Notes: generated by a model from the sequence alone, not told the origin. A DNA stretch of 30,307 nt from Brevundimonas sp. (GCA_031119155.1 JAVHYH010000003.1:1-30307), one strand, 5' to 3'. Counted from the stretch's first letter, positions 1-8,811 are shown. Program-made: numbers and translations.

Positions 1-670
1 ACAGCTTGGCCATGAAGCCCGGGTGCGAGCGCGACAGCATGACCTGCGGCCCCTTCGCTTCCGGGCGCACGTCGTAGATGTAGGTGCGGATGCGGTCGCC
101 GATGTTGAAGGCTTCACGCGGGATCGAGTCGTTGCGGCGCATGATGCCTTCGCCACGGCCCAGATCGACGATGGTGTTGCCGTATTCGACGCGCTTGACC
201 GTGCCGTTGACGATCTCGCCGACGCGGTCCTTGAACTCTTCGTACTGGTTGGCGCGCTCGGCCTCGCGGACCTTCCCGGTCACGACCTGGCGGGCCATCT
301 GGGTCTGCACGCGGCCGAACTCGAACGGCGGCAGGTTCTCGATGTATTCCTTGCCGACCTCGGCTTCCGGATCGCGCTTCGAGGCGTCCGTCAGGCGCAC
401 CATGGCGCTGTCGTTGAACTCTTCCAGCTCGTCTTCCGGCTGCCAGTCGTCAGCGACGATGGTGACGTGACGGGTCAGGCTCAGTTCGCCGGTCTTGTGG
501 TCGATCTTGGCGCGGATGTCGTGGTGCGCGCCATAGCGGGCCTTGGCGCCCTTCTGGATCGCTTCCTCGATCGCCTCGATGACGATCTCCTTGTCGATGT
601 TCTTCTCGCGCGCCACCGCATCGGCGATGTGCAGCAGCTCAAGACGGTTCGCGGAAACGCCAACGGCCAT
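1..670 (-). CDS. nusA: Transcription termination/antitermination factor NusA (N-terminal part, cut by window edge)
   Basis: NusA binds RNA polymerase and nascent RNA and modulates pausing, termination and antitermination. The minus strand reads from an ATG at 670 with 223 codons visible and no stop before the window edge. The product starts MAVGVSANRLELLHIADAVA and contains the NusA N-terminal domain (EIVIEAIEEAIQKGAKARYG, about residues 28-47). From about residue 130 the reading RVGEIVNGTVKRVEYGNTIV is the start of the S1 RNA-binding domain, and MLSRSHPGF follows near the edge; the KH domains are outside the window. The gene begins 2 nt after the rimP stop, the conserved rimP-nusA operon order. 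The identification rests on recognised family sequence and synteny and is very secure. Confidence 0.96.
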   Translation of the reverse strand, partial: MAVGVSANRLELLHIADAVAREKNIDKEIVIEAIEEAIQKGAKARYGAHHDIRAKIDHKTGELSLTRHVTIVADDWQPEDELEEFNDSAMVRLTDASKRDPEAEVGKEYIENLPPFEFGRVQTQMARQVVTGKVREAERANQYEEFKDRVGEIVNGTVKRVEYGNTIVDLGRGEGIMRRNDSIPREAFNIGDRIRTYIYDVRPEAKGPQVMLSRSHPGFMAKL

Positions 671-672
671 GT

Positions 673-1218
673 TCAGTCCTCGGTCTCGGTCAGAGTGTCG
701 TCGTTACGGGCGGCGCGCTTCTCGGCGCCGACCTTCATCAGTTCGTCGGTCAGCACCAGCTTGGCGTCGACCAGCCATTCGAACGGGATCAGGGCGGTGT
801 CGTCCTCCCCTTCCAGATCGATGGCGATATTGTCGTCCTCGGTCCCGGCCAGCACGCCCTTGAAGCGCTTGCGGCCCTCGACCATCCGGTCAGTCTCCAG
901 ACGCGCCTCATAGCCCTCGAACAGGTCGAAGTCCGACAGGCGGGTCAGCGGGCGATCGATGCCCGGCGACGAGACTTCCAGCAGATATTCCCCGGCGATC
1001 GGGTCGGCGGCGTCGAACACCTCCGACACGGCGCGGCTCAGGCGGGCGCATTCCTCGACCGCGATGTCGTGGTCGCTGGCGCGCTCGGCCATGATCTGCA
1101 GGCGGCGGCGCTGGGTCCCGCCCATCAGGCGCACGCGCACGACCTCGAGACCCAGGCTTTCGGCGATGGGTTCGATCAGCTCAAGCAGCTGGCGGTCTTC
1201 TGCGGTCTTGGCCTTCAA
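673..1218 (-). CDS. rimP: Ribosome maturation factor RimP
   Basis: RimP assists maturation of the 30S ribosomal subunit. The 181-residue product has the usual two domains: an N-terminal alpha/beta domain carrying [13 protein letters not shown] (about residues 22-34) and [15 protein letters not shown] (about 77-91, the family signature), then a C-terminal SH3-like domain ([19 protein letters not shown]). The acidic tail DDTLTETED is common in alphaproteobacterial RimP. The start is a TTG (LKAK read as MKAK) with GGAG 10 nt upstream; no ATG or GTG fits nearby in frame. It lies 2 nt before nusA on the same strand, so the two are almost certainly cotranscribed. Confidence 0.94.
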   Translation of the reverse strand: MKAKTAEDRQLLELIEPIAESLGLEVVRVRLMGGTQRRRLQIMAERASDHDIAVEECARLSRAVSEVFDAADPIAGEYLLEVSSPGIDRPLTRLSDFDLFEGYEARLETDRMVEGRKRFKGVLAGTEDDNIAIDLEGEDDTALIPFEWLVDAKLVLTDELMKVGAEKRAARNDDTLTETED

Positions 1219-1236
1219 GCGCCTTGAACTCCGGGC

Positions 1237-1271
1237 AAAACAAAAGCGGCTGGCCGTCCGGGCCGCCGCTT
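1237..1271 (-). terminator. Terminator-like hairpin just upstream of rimP
   Basis: Arms aagcggc (1244-1250) and gccgctt (1265-1271) pair perfectly, and the loop can form an inner ggcc/ggcc stem. Read on the minus strand the hairpin is followed by TTTTGTTTT, the form of an intrinsic terminator. It would end transcripts of the membrane-protein gene at 1359-1787. Because it lies only about 20 nt before the rimP start, it could also act as an attenuator in the rimP-nusA leader. Confidence 0.6.
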
Positions 1272-1358
1272 CAAACGGCGCCGTTAGGAGCCGGTCTAAC
1301 GATGTGGGGCGGCATATAGCCCCTTCGGCCGCCCGAGGGAAGGCCCGTCAGTGCGCCG

Positions 1359-1787
1359 TCAGTGCGCCGTCTGTCCGGTCGCCCGGTTGACCAGAAGCGT
1401 GGCCGCGCTTCCGGCCACCCCCGCGCCGAGGATCGAGACGAACAGGAACAGCAGGCCGAACCCGGCGCCGGCGGTCGGTTCGATCAGGGCCAACAGCACC
1501 ATCACCCCGCCCATCAGCCCGGCGGCGTAGAACCCGACCCGCCTCCAGTCGTGGGCATGGTCCAGCGCGCCGGCGATCAGCCGCGCCGCGCCCGTCGCCG
1601 CCACGAAGGGCCAGAAGGCCGTGCCCGCCACCACGAAGGCCGTCCACACCAGCGCCCCGTCCATCGGGCGGGCCACCCCCGCCGCGCCCGGCAGGCTCAG
1701 CAGCACCAGCGCCAGCGCCAGCAGGCTGACCGTCGCCCCGACGGCGGCGGCGATCAACAGGACGACGATCTCGATCAGGAGGCGCAT
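1359..1787 (-). CDS. Small integral membrane protein, function unknown
   Basis: I do not recognise a family for this 142-residue product. It is strongly hydrophobic, with about four membrane segments: residues 4-33, 46-70, 84-103 and 108-132 roughly. A charged loop HAHDWRRVG lies between segments two and three, and the tail NRATGQTAH is polar. The start ATG at 1787 is in a region divergent from the phosphatase gene that begins at 1881. Downstream, a terminator-like hairpin separates it from rimP. The last codons overlap an 11-bp tandem duplication (gtcagtgcgcc at 1347-1357 and 1358-1368), which places the stop codon inside a small repeat. High GC at third codon positions supports it as a real gene. 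Confidence 0.75.
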   Translation of the reverse strand: MRLLIEIVVLLIAAAVGATVSLLALALVLLSLPGAAGVARPMDGALVWTAFVVAGTAFWPFVAATGAARLIAGALDHAHDWRRVGFYAAGLMGGVMVLLALIEPTAGAGFGLLFLFVSILGAGVAGSAATLLVNRATGQTAH

Positions 1788-1880
1788 ATGGCGACGCTAT
1801 ACTCCCGGCCCGCTCTTCTGCGAACAGTCCGCGATGACCCTGATTGCCTAAACCGCGCGGGGGCGTCAGAAACGCCGCCG

Positions 1881-2384
1881 ATGAAAGTCTACTGGATCGG
1901 TCTCGACACTCCCGGACGCCTCGGCGTGTCGCGCAAGCCTGACGGCGGCGAGGCGCTCGACGCCCAGATGGAGCACCTGCATCGCGGCATGGTCGACCAT
2001 GTGGTCAGCATGCTGGAGCCTGCCGAGGCCGCCGAGTTCGGTCTGGCCGAAGAGGGCGCGGCGGCCGAACGTCACGGCGTCGGCTTCTACAACTTCCCCA
2101 TCGTCGATCACGGCCTACCGCAGGATGTCGATCACTACGCCCGCGTCGCCCGCGCCATCGACGGTCGCCTGCGCGCGGGCCAGTCGCTGGTCATCCACTG
2201 CCGCGCCGGTCTGGGCCGCGCCCCGTCGCTGGCCATCTGCGCCCTGATCTCGGGCGGCATGAACGCCGACGAGGCCATGCTGCGCGTCGGTCGCGCCCGG
2301 GGGCGTCCCGTGCCCGAGACGGATGAACAATACGCCTTCATCCAGGCCTTCGCCGCCCGGCTGAAGGGCGACCGCGCCGCCTGA
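1881..2384 (+). CDS. Small dual-specificity/tyrosine-phosphatase-like protein
   Basis: The 167-residue product carries the cysteine-phosphatase signature HCRAGLGRA: His106, nucleophile Cys107 and Arg113 in the CX5R P-loop. Asp76 in the preceding VDHGLP segment is a candidate general acid. By family knowledge this catalyses phosphoester hydrolysis through a phosphocysteine intermediate; the substrate cannot be told from sequence. The frame is open far upstream (from about 1362), but that part is antisense to the membrane-protein gene and low in complexity. The ATG at 1881 (MKVYWIGLD) gives a compact domain of usual length. The next gene, bioY, begins 2 nt after the stop, so they form a small operon. 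Confidence 0.85.
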   Translation: MKVYWIGLDTPGRLGVSRKPDGGEALDAQMEHLHRGMVDHVVSMLEPAEAAEFGLAEEGAAAERHGVGFYNFPIVDHGLPQDVDHYARVARAIDGRLRAGQSLVIHCRAGLGRAPSLAICALISGGMNADEAMLRVGRARGRPVPETDEQYAFIQAFAARLKGDRAA

Positions 2385-2386
2385 CC

Positions 2387-2905
2387 GTGCGCGCGCTGAC
2401 CTCCGCCGTCCTGATCGTCGCCTTCGCCGCCCTGATGGCGGTTTGCGCGCAGATCACCGTGCCGATGACGCCGGTGTCGATGACAATGCAGACCTTCGCC
2501 GTCCTGCTGGCGGGCGCGGTGCTCGGGCCCTGGCGAGGCCTGGCCTCGGTCCTGCTCTATCTGGCGGCGGGCGCAGCCGGCCTGCCGGTCCTGTCGGACG
2601 GCGCCTCGGGCTTCACCCATTTCGCGGGCAGCACGGCGGGCTATCTGTTCGCCTTCCCGATCGCCGCCCTGATGGTCGGCCTGCTGTTCGACAGGGCGCC
2701 CGGCCTGATCGCCCGCTTCGGCCTGATGCTGGCCGCCCATGTCCTGATCCTGACGCTGGGCGGCGGCTGGCTGGCGACGGAGATCGGCCTGCCCGCCGCG
2801 CTCGAACACGGCGTCACGCCCTTCCTGATCGGCATGGCGGTCAAGTCGGCTCTGGTCGTGGCGGCGGCTGAGGGCTGGCGACGGTGGATGAGAAGCGACC
2901 GGTGA
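2387..2905 (+). CDS. bioY: Biotin transporter BioY (substrate-binding S component)
   Basis: BioY is the membrane S component of energy-coupling-factor-type biotin uptake; in proteobacteria it often works with BioMN or alone. The 172-residue product has about six membrane segments and the family's characteristic stretches VPMTPVSMTMQTFAVLLAG (about residues 25-43), LGPWRGLASVLLYLAAGAAG (46-65) and FTHFAGSTAGYLFAFP (75-90). The start is a GTG 2 nt after the stop of the phosphatase gene, without a clear ribosome-binding site, so translational coupling is likely. The last codon falls in the inverted repeat at 2901-2984. No BioM or BioN gene is visible in the window. Confidence 0.93.
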   Translation: MRALTSAVLIVAFAALMAVCAQITVPMTPVSMTMQTFAVLLAGAVLGPWRGLASVLLYLAAGAAGLPVLSDGASGFTHFAGSTAGYLFAFPIAALMVGLLFDRAPGLIARFGLMLAAHVLILTLGGGWLATEIGLPAALEHGVTPFLIGMAVKSALVVAAAEGWRRWMRSDR

Positions 2906-2999
2906 TTGGTGATCGCCGGGGCCGCCATCGGAGGCCACCGGTTCGCTCTGGCGTCGATGGCCTATCCGCCAATCACCAATCACCAGCCACCAATCACCC
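2901..2999. repeat. Intergenic inverted/heptameric repeat between convergent bioY and trmB
   Basis: A perfect 13-bp inverted repeat (ggtgattggtgat at 2901-2913; its complement at 2972-2984) encloses a second weaker stem (gccatcg / cgatggc). The right arm consists of near-tandem copies of the heptamer caatcac, with one more copy at 2991-2997. The left arm includes the bioY stop codon and the array reaches the trmB stop. A cruciform here could act as a bidirectional terminator, although T-runs are lacking on both sides. Confidence 0.6.
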
Positions 3000-3704
3000 C
3001 GCCTTCACGAACTCCAGGAACAGCGGCTCGGTGTCGCCCAGCTTCTTCTCTTCATAGCGGGTGACCACGTGGTCTTCCGGCGCAACCTTCCAGTCGTCCG
3101 CCCGATCCGCCGTCCATTGCAGGCCCGGCGTCCGCTCCAGACGCTCCAGCGCCCACTCGGCATAGTCCTTCCAGTCGGTCACGAACCGCAGGCGACCGCC
3201 CGGCTTCAGCAGGCGGGCGATCTCGGCGGCGCTCTCGTCCTGGATCAGGCGGCGCTTGTTGTGGCGCGCCTTGTGCCAGGGGTCGGGGAACAGGATCATC
3301 ACCCGGTCCAGCGAGGCGTCGGGCAGGGCCTTCATCACGTCGCGCGCGTCGTCGGCGTGCAGGCGCACATTCTTCAGCGCGCCGTCCTCGATGTGGCGCA
3401 GGGCCGAGCCGACGCCGTTCAGGAAGGGCTCGCAGCCGATCATCAGGGCGTCCGGATGGCGCGCCGCCTGGGCCGCCAGATGCTCGCCGCCGCCGAAGCC
3501 GATCTCCAGCCACACCTGTTTCGCGCCGGGCATCAGGGCCTGCGGATTGATCGGACCGGCCGCCGGATCGGGCACGGCGATGGTCGGCAGCAGGGTGTCG
3601 AACAGCGCCGCCTGCCGCGGCTTCAGCGTGCGCGACTTGATGCGCCCGAACGAGCGCAGCGGGCCCCAGGTCGGGGTGTTGGAGGTGTCGTTATCGGAGG
3701 ACAT
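2994..3704 (-). CDS. trmB: tRNA (guanine-N7-)-methyltransferase TrmB
   Basis: TrmB methylates G46 in the variable loop of tRNAs using S-adenosylmethionine. The 236-residue product shows the SAM-binding motif WLEIGFGGGEHL (residues 65-76), the acidic turn CEPFLNGV (91-98), and the family signature FPDPWHKARHNKRRL (139-153). RFVTDWKDYAEW follows toward the C terminus. The frame is open upstream to about 3857, but that extension would overlap the metK 3' end and has no family similarity. The ATG at 3704 (MSSDNDTS) is therefore preferred. It lies downstream of metK on the same strand with an 86-bp gap. Its 3' end abuts the bioY-side repeat. Confidence 0.94.
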   Translation of the reverse strand: MSSDNDTSNTPTWGPLRSFGRIKSRTLKPRQAALFDTLLPTIAVPDPAAGPINPQALMPGAKQVWLEIGFGGGEHLAAQAARHPDALMIGCEPFLNGVGSALRHIEDGALKNVRLHADDARDVMKALPDASLDRVMILFPDPWHKARHNKRRLIQDESAAEIARLLKPGGRLRFVTDWKDYAEWALERLERTPGLQWTADRADDWKVAPEDHVVTRYEEKKLGDTEPLFLEFVKAG

Positions 3705-3790
3705 GGCTTGGAAGGGGGCAGGAGCTGGGGGGCAGGGATCAGGCTGAAGCGGCTGCCCCAGTACCTGCCCCGGCCATTGGAACCTAGCCC

Positions 3791-5005
<1,215 letters not shown>

Positions 5006-5033
5006 GGCAGGCTCCTCAGGGGGTCGTCCGCCA

Positions 5034-5059
5034 AACATATAAAGATATGCTTATATGTT
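5034..5059 (-). promoter_or_regulatory. Palindromic operator candidate upstream of metK
   Basis: The arms aacatataa (5034-5042) and ttatatgtt (5051-5059) pair perfectly, and 22 of 26 positions are symmetric. It lies between the stop of the preceding gene (overlap of one base) and the metK start 28 bp downstream. The core resembles the ATATAAAGATATCTTTATAT-type palindrome I associate from memory with the ArsR-family regulator SahR in alphaproteobacteria. The regulator assignment is an inference. Confidence 0.6.
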
Positions 5060-5523
5060 CAAGTCACCCTCGGTTCGGTCCGTCGCCAGCGCGCATTGAC
5101 GCTCACCGGGGTCTCTCCGGCCATCCACCGTTCCAGCACGCCGGCGGCCAGGCACAGCACGATCAGGACGCCGATGCCCCAGCGCGAGGCCACGTCCATG
5201 CGGACATCGGCCAGGGTCAGGTCGGGCGTCATGAAGACCAGGAGGTGGGCGATCAGGGTCACGCCGCTCAGGGCCGCCGCCGCCAGCGTCCACCACCGGT
5301 CACGCCGCAGGGCCAGCCAGACGAAGGCGCCGAAGAAGGCGATGTCCACGATCGCCTCGCCCAGCCGGAACCCGTTCAGGGTGATCACCTGCGTGAGGAA
5401 GCTGGTCAGGAAGGCGAAGACGAAGATCGCCACGCCCGCGCGCTCCGTATGTCCGCCGCGCATCCAGGCGATGGCGAAGATCACAAGGCTGAGGACCAGG
5501 TAGAAAAGCTGAAAAGGCGCCAC
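5059..5523 (-). CDS. Membrane protein, function unknown
   Basis: This 154-residue product has roughly four to five hydrophobic segments (about residues 5-19, 29-46, 57-72, 80-97 and 113-129). I recognise no family. The arginine-rich C-terminal tail (RWRRTEPR) is likely cytoplasmic. The GTG start at 5523 has a strong ribosome-binding site (GGGAGGAG about 3 nt upstream). It lies 33 bp after the HTH gene and directly before the metK operator, so it may be cotranscribed with the HTH gene. There is no sign of a methionine transporter or other link to metK in the sequence itself. Confidence 0.72.
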   Translation of the reverse strand: MAPFQLFYLVLSLVIFAIAWMRGGHTERAGVAIFVFAFLTSFLTQVITLNGFRLGEAIVDIAFFGAFVWLALRRDRWWTLAAAALSGVTLIAHLLVFMTPDLTLADVRMDVASRWGIGVLIVLCLAAGVLERWMAGETPVSVNARWRRTEPRVT

Positions 5524-5556
5524 GACTCCTCCCTTCGGCGGAGCCCCGGAACCGGC

Positions 5557-6231
5557 CTATCGAACCGGACCCCGGGCGCCGCCCTGCATGACGGTTTCAT
5601 CAATCAGGCGGACCTGCTGCTGGTAGGCGACGATGCTGTCGGCGATCGCCCGCATCATCACCGCCGCCAGGACCACCATCACCAGCATGATCAGGACGCG
5701 AACGCCCCAGCTGCGTGGCGGAGGGCGATAGCCTAGCCGGGGCTCTGGCCGGAGGTCTGGCTGGCGCCCACCTGCGCCATCACCCAGCCCGCGCTCAGCA
5801 CCTGCTGCAGCAGTTCGCGCGGGCTCGCCCGCTCCGCGTCCGCCGCCAGGCCGCGCATCAGATGCGCCCGCACCGGATCGTTCTCCCCCAGCGCGCTGAA
5901 CCCGTCCAGCACCTCGTCCAGGTCCTCCCAGGTCCACTGGGGAAGGGGTCGCGTATTCGAAATCATGGTCGTCTGCCTCCTTGACGCGGGGGGCAGATGA
6001 CGGCGCGGCGGGGGCGCCGCCAATGGGGTCTTTCGTATCCTCTGGTACTTTTCGTTCCAGAATCGCCAGCGCGGCCTTGCGCCGGTTCACGCCCAGACGG
6101 CGGCAGGCCTCATGCACATGCTTCTTGACCGTGGCTTCGGACAGGTTCAGCCGGACGGCGATTTCCTTGTCCGTCAGGAAGGCGGTCAGCCTCAGACATT
6201 CTTCCTGGCGCGCACTGAGCCCTTGCGACAT
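5557..6231 (-). CDS. LuxR-type helix-turn-helix protein with C-terminal membrane segment
   Basis: The 224-residue reading frame starts with a LuxR/GerE-type DNA-binding domain: LSARQEECLRLTAF (residues 5-18), DKEIAVRLNLSEATVKKHV (21-39) and ACRRLGVNRRKAA (42-54). The middle (about 90-170) is a Gly/Ala/Arg-rich stretch whose third positions lose their GC bias, because it overlaps a better-supported small gene in another frame (5733-5966). The C-terminal part regains normal codon bias and encodes a membrane segment (about 176-195) followed by DSIVAYQQQVRLIDETV. Start ATG 6231 has GGAG 6 nt upstream. It may truly be one membrane-anchored regulator, or a short regulator and a separate small membrane gene whose frames happen to coincide, or carry two indels. 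No receiver domain is present. Confidence 0.65.
   Translation of the reverse strand: MSQGLSARQEECLRLTAFLTDKEIAVRLNLSEATVKKHVHEACRRLGVNRRKAALAILERKVPEDTKDPIGGAPAAPSSAPRVKEADDHDFEYATPSPVDLGGPGRGAGRVQRAGGERSGAGASDARPGGGRGAGEPARTAAAGAERGLGDGAGGRQPDLRPEPRLGYRPPPRSWGVRVLIMLVMVVLAAVMMRAIADSIVAYQQQVRLIDETVMQGGARGPVR
5733..5966 (-). CDS. Small protein nested inside the HTH gene (different frame)
   Basis: This 77-residue product (MISNTRPLPQWTWEDLDEVL...) has no family that I recognise. It looks soluble and mostly helical, with acidic patches (WEDLDEVLDGF) and LRELLQQVL-like helix near residues 50-57 (PRELLQQVL). Two things favour it: a near-perfect ribosome-binding site AAGGAGG 9 nt before its ATG, and nearly every codon ending in G or C, while the overlapping HTH frame loses that bias in the same stretch. 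It lies entirely within 5557-6231 in another frame of the same strand. Confidence 0.65.
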   Translation of the reverse strand: MISNTRPLPQWTWEDLDEVLDGFSALGENDPVRAHLMRGLAADAERASPRELLQQVLSAGWVMAQVGASQTSGQSPG

Positions 6232-6382
6232 GAACCGCTCCGATACTCCGCTCTTGCTAGGCCCTCGCAATCCCAGCGTCCAGACCGCCGCGCCTCACGA
6301 AAGCTGATCCGCCGCACTTCCGGACGCGATTTCCCCGACGCCGCGGTGTCGGGGGCACAGGGTCAACGGATGTCGGGAAAGG

Positions 6383-6429
6383 TGGTGCCGCTTGCGTGAC
6401 TCGAACACGCGACCCCCGCATTACGAATG
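6383..6429. repeat. Left attachment-site copy (partial tRNA-Thr)
   Basis: This 47-bp stretch is identical to 13456-13502, which is the intact tRNA-Thr gene from its CCA end to the anticodon loop (minus strand). Beyond 6429 the tRNA similarity stops, so this copy is not a functional tRNA. It marks the tRNA-distal junction of the element. Confidence 0.93.
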
Positions 6430-6545
6430 TCGCGGCAAATCTACGGTGCTGGGCGGGCGTTGTCGGAAAGCTACGTAAAAACAGTTCTCTAGTGGTGCTC
6501 TGCACGGCGATCTACGGGGTGATAGCCGTCTAGCCCGGCCCGGTT

Positions 6546-6566
6546 TGCTTCCATATTGCTTCCACG
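6546..6566 (+). promoter_or_regulatory. Left arm-type recombinase site candidate
   Basis: Two copies of tgcttcca (6546-6553 and 6557-6564) are spaced by 11 bp, one helical turn. The same 21-bp arrangement, with one base change, occurs in the same orientation near the right end (13371-13391). It lies 35 bp before the integrase start codon. Location and symmetry suggest integrase or excisionase binding; it could also regulate int. Confidence 0.65.
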
Positions 6567-6601
6567 AAAGGCCCGCCGTAGCACCGGGGTAAGGAGACCA
6601 T

Positions 6602-7762
6602 ATGCCCCGCAGAACTAATCACAGACTGACCAAGACCCTCATTGAAAACGCCGCCAACAACTCCGTTGTATGGGACTCGCAGGTGCCGGGTTTTGGCCTG
6701 CGAGTGACCCCCGCTGGTAGTCGCAGCTTCGTATTCCAGTTTCGATCCAGCCGCTCGGAGCAAGGCCGCCTCACCGTCGGTCGATATCCGGCAATGAGTG
6801 TGGAGCAGGCTCGTAAGATCGCCCGAGCATATCGAGTATCTGTCGATCAGGGCGGCAATCCGAGCCGAGAAAGAAAAGGGTCGCGAGACGCGGTGACGCT
6901 ATCGGAACTCGCGACCCACTACTGCGAAGTCTATGGGCCGCAGCGGGGTCTGAAGGCGCAGACGATCAGCGACGCGCGCCGCCTGCTGGACCGATACGCC
7001 CTGCCTCGCTTTGGACGCCGGAAGGTCATCGAGATTACGGTCGGCGATATCAGGTGCATCCACAACGACACCCGGGAAAAGGTCAGTCGCTACCAAGCGA
7101 ACAAGCTCCGCGCTGTCCTGAGCCGAATGTTCACGCTCGCCATTCAAAATGAATGGCGAAGTGACAACCCTTGCCGAGGGGTGGAGAAGTTCCAGGAGGA
7201 CCGACGGTGGAACTACCTCTCGCCCGCTCAAGTGACCGCACTTCTCGACGCCTGTGACAGTTATCGCGATCAACACGCAGCCGATGGCGTCAGACTACTT
7301 CTGTTCACCGGGGCGCGACTTCGTGAGGTGACAAGCGCAACGTGGGACCAGTTCGATCTGGAGCAAGGTCTTTGGGTTAAGCCGTCAAGCCACACCAAGA
7401 CGAAGATTGTCCACCGGCTCCCGCTCGCGCCAGCGACCGTGGCAATGCTGCTCCGAATGCGAACAGAACGTCCTGACACCCCATTTCTGTTTCCCGGAAG
7501 AGACGGGACCAAGCCGCGCGTCGATCTCAAGCGACCATGGCGCTGCATCCTCGAAAGCGCGAACATTGGGCACCACCGACGGCATGATCTCCGGCGCACC
7601 AACGCCAGCTTCATGCTGTCCACCGGGTCCGACCTGATGACTGTCGGCAAGAGCCTCGGACACACGCAGGCTTCGACCACCCTCGGGTATGCATCGCTTT
7701 TCGATGCCGTCCAGAAGGAGGGCGTCACACGAGCTGCGGAGCTGATGCAAGCTGGCCGGTGA
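6602..7762 (+). CDS. int: Tyrosine recombinase (integrase)
   Basis: This 386-residue integrase should catalyse site-specific insertion and excision of the element at tRNA-Thr. The N-terminal part (about 1-90) matches the arm-binding DUF4102-like domain of P4-type integrases (GFGLRVTPAGSRSFVFQFR; RLTVGRYPAMSVEQAR). A SAM-like core-binding domain follows (about 98-190), then the catalytic domain with Arg239 (FTGARLREV), a candidate Lys266, His328 and Arg331 (HDLRR), His354 (LGHTQ) and nucleophile Tyr363. All catalytic residues are present, so it appears active. Start ATG 6602 has AAGGAG 6 nt upstream. Arm-type repeats lie immediately before it. Confidence 0.95.
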   Translation: MPRRTNHRLTKTLIENAANNSVVWDSQVPGFGLRVTPAGSRSFVFQFRSSRSEQGRLTVGRYPAMSVEQARKIARAYRVSVDQGGNPSRERKGSRDAVTLSELATHYCEVYGPQRGLKAQTISDARRLLDRYALPRFGRRKVIEITVGDIRCIHNDTREKVSRYQANKLRAVLSRMFTLAIQNEWRSDNPCRGVEKFQEDRRWNYLSPAQVTALLDACDSYRDQHAADGVRLLLFTGARLREVTSATWDQFDLEQGLWVKPSSHTKTKIVHRLPLAPATVAMLLRMRTERPDTPFLFPGRDGTKPRVDLKRPWRCILESANIGHHRRHDLRRTNASFMLSTGSDLMTVGKSLGHTQASTTLGYASLFDAVQKEGVTRAAELMQAGR

Positions 7763-8199
7763 AAAGCGAAGTCCTAGAGATTTAGCCCCTCTAACGGACC
7801 GGGGTCCCCTGCTCATTCGGGGGTATAAGGTTTGGGGCCTTATAGTTCGAGGTCGAAATCCACCTGATGAAACCTAACGAAAATCGGCTCCAGCTATCTG
7901 GGCAGCCCTTATGGGACGCGACTTGATCTAGGGGCCCTTGTTCAAACCCCGTGACTGCTAGGGGGCGGAGGTCAGCCCGATTTCGAGGCTGAAACGTCAA
8001 CCTTACAAATCCTAACGGCCCACGACGGCCCGAGATTGGGAATGGCGCTGATCGTCGCCGGACGGCCCACGCTTCACCGTAGTCTACCGCGTTCGGAACG
8101 GCTCTCTGTAAGGGTGTTGTCGCTTACGTTCTAACGCAGCTCGCGCTACAATATGAGCTCCAGAAAACAACGCGAGACGCGCCCCCGGATTGATCACTC
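7763..8199. other. 437-bp gap after int with one perfect hairpin
   Basis: I see no convincing gene here. A perfect 7-bp hairpin, tataagg (7824-7830) with ccttata (7838-7844), sits about 60 bp after the int stop but has no T-run, so it is a weak terminator or an operator. The heptamer cctaacg recurs at about 7874 and 8009. Reading frames in this stretch are short and lack normal codon bias. Confidence 0.5.
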
Positions 8200-8811
8200 T
8201 TGCCCGCAACGCATAGACGCGCCGACGTCGCCAACGCCCTTTACGATCTCGCTGAAACGAATGGGGTGACGCACTTCGGAACGTTGAAGCTCGGGCTGAT
8301 CGGGCGATCAAGAATCGATGTCCACCGCGAGCTGTTGAAGCCCTTGGCGGTGGTCATTCGGGAATACGGGTATGATCGCTCCGACCTTCCGAACCGCTCA
8401 ACCCTCGAAGCCGGTCATCTACCTTTTCTGGTGGGCGTAGCCGAACGCTTCGACCGGGCGGGCTCACTTGATCCGCACCTCCACTACTTCATTCGTCTGC
8501 GGCCAAATGAGGAGCCTCGCTATCGGGGCTTTCTCAGAATGCGTTTCGGACGTGATTGCACCGCTGGGGCGGGTCGCATGACCGCCCTAGCTCACGCGCC
8601 GGGGACACCGGCGGGAATGCGTCAGTTCCTACTAGCGCCCGAAGTATCGCTCCTCGCCCGCGCAACAAGACCGCTCATCAAGCGTCGTGACGCGACCCCG
8701 ACCTTCGACCTTCAACCGCTGTCGAGCGACTGGAGGCGAGCTGCAACCTACGTAGTCAAGCAAAGCCTCACACCTGACATCATCACGCACCTCGAACTTC
8801 TGAAAATCTGA
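8200..8811 (+). CDS. Putative HUH-type endonuclease (Rep-like)
   Basis: This 203-residue product is not a sequence I can name, but it carries the motif order of HUH single-strand endonucleases. THFGTLKL (24-31) fits motif 1; PHLHYFIRL (92-100) has His93-Leu94-His95, the metal-binding HUH; TYVVKQ (183-188) has Tyr184 with Lys187, the YxxK nicking motif. Such enzymes nick DNA through a phosphotyrosine link in rolling-circle replication, mobilisation or REP transposition. The start is a TTG at 8200 without a good ribosome-binding site; GTG at residue 23 is possible but would cut into motif 1. A long perfect-type hairpin lies about 210 bp downstream (9026-9058) and could be its target. The assignment is motif-based only. 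Confidence 0.5.
   Translation: MPATHRRADVANALYDLAETNGVTHFGTLKLGLIGRSRIDVHRELLKPLAVVIREYGYDRSDLPNRSTLEAGHLPFLVGVAERFDRAGSLDPHLHYFIRLRPNEEPRYRGFLRMRFGRDCTAGAGRMTALAHAPGTPAGMRQFLLAPEVSLLARATRPLIKRRDATPTFDLQPLSSDWRRAATYVVKQSLTPDIITHLELLKI

Noticed and set aside
1362..1880. Long upstream extension of the phosphatase reading frame
   Set aside because: It is antisense to a membrane-protein gene, low in complexity (Arg/Gln/His-rich), and the phosphatase domain begins at the ATG at 1881.
5006..5058. SAM riboswitch upstream of metK
   Set aside because: The leader is only about 50 nt and is dominated by an AT-rich palindrome; no SAM-II, SAM-V or SAM/SAH-type conserved core is visible.
6383..6429. Second tRNA gene
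   Set aside because: Only the 3' part of tRNA-Thr is present; D arm, 5' anticodon stem and 5' acceptor strand are missing.
7791..8000. 69-codon minus-strand frame in the gap after int
   Set aside because: No ribosome-binding site, no codon bias and no recognisable domain; treated as noncoding.
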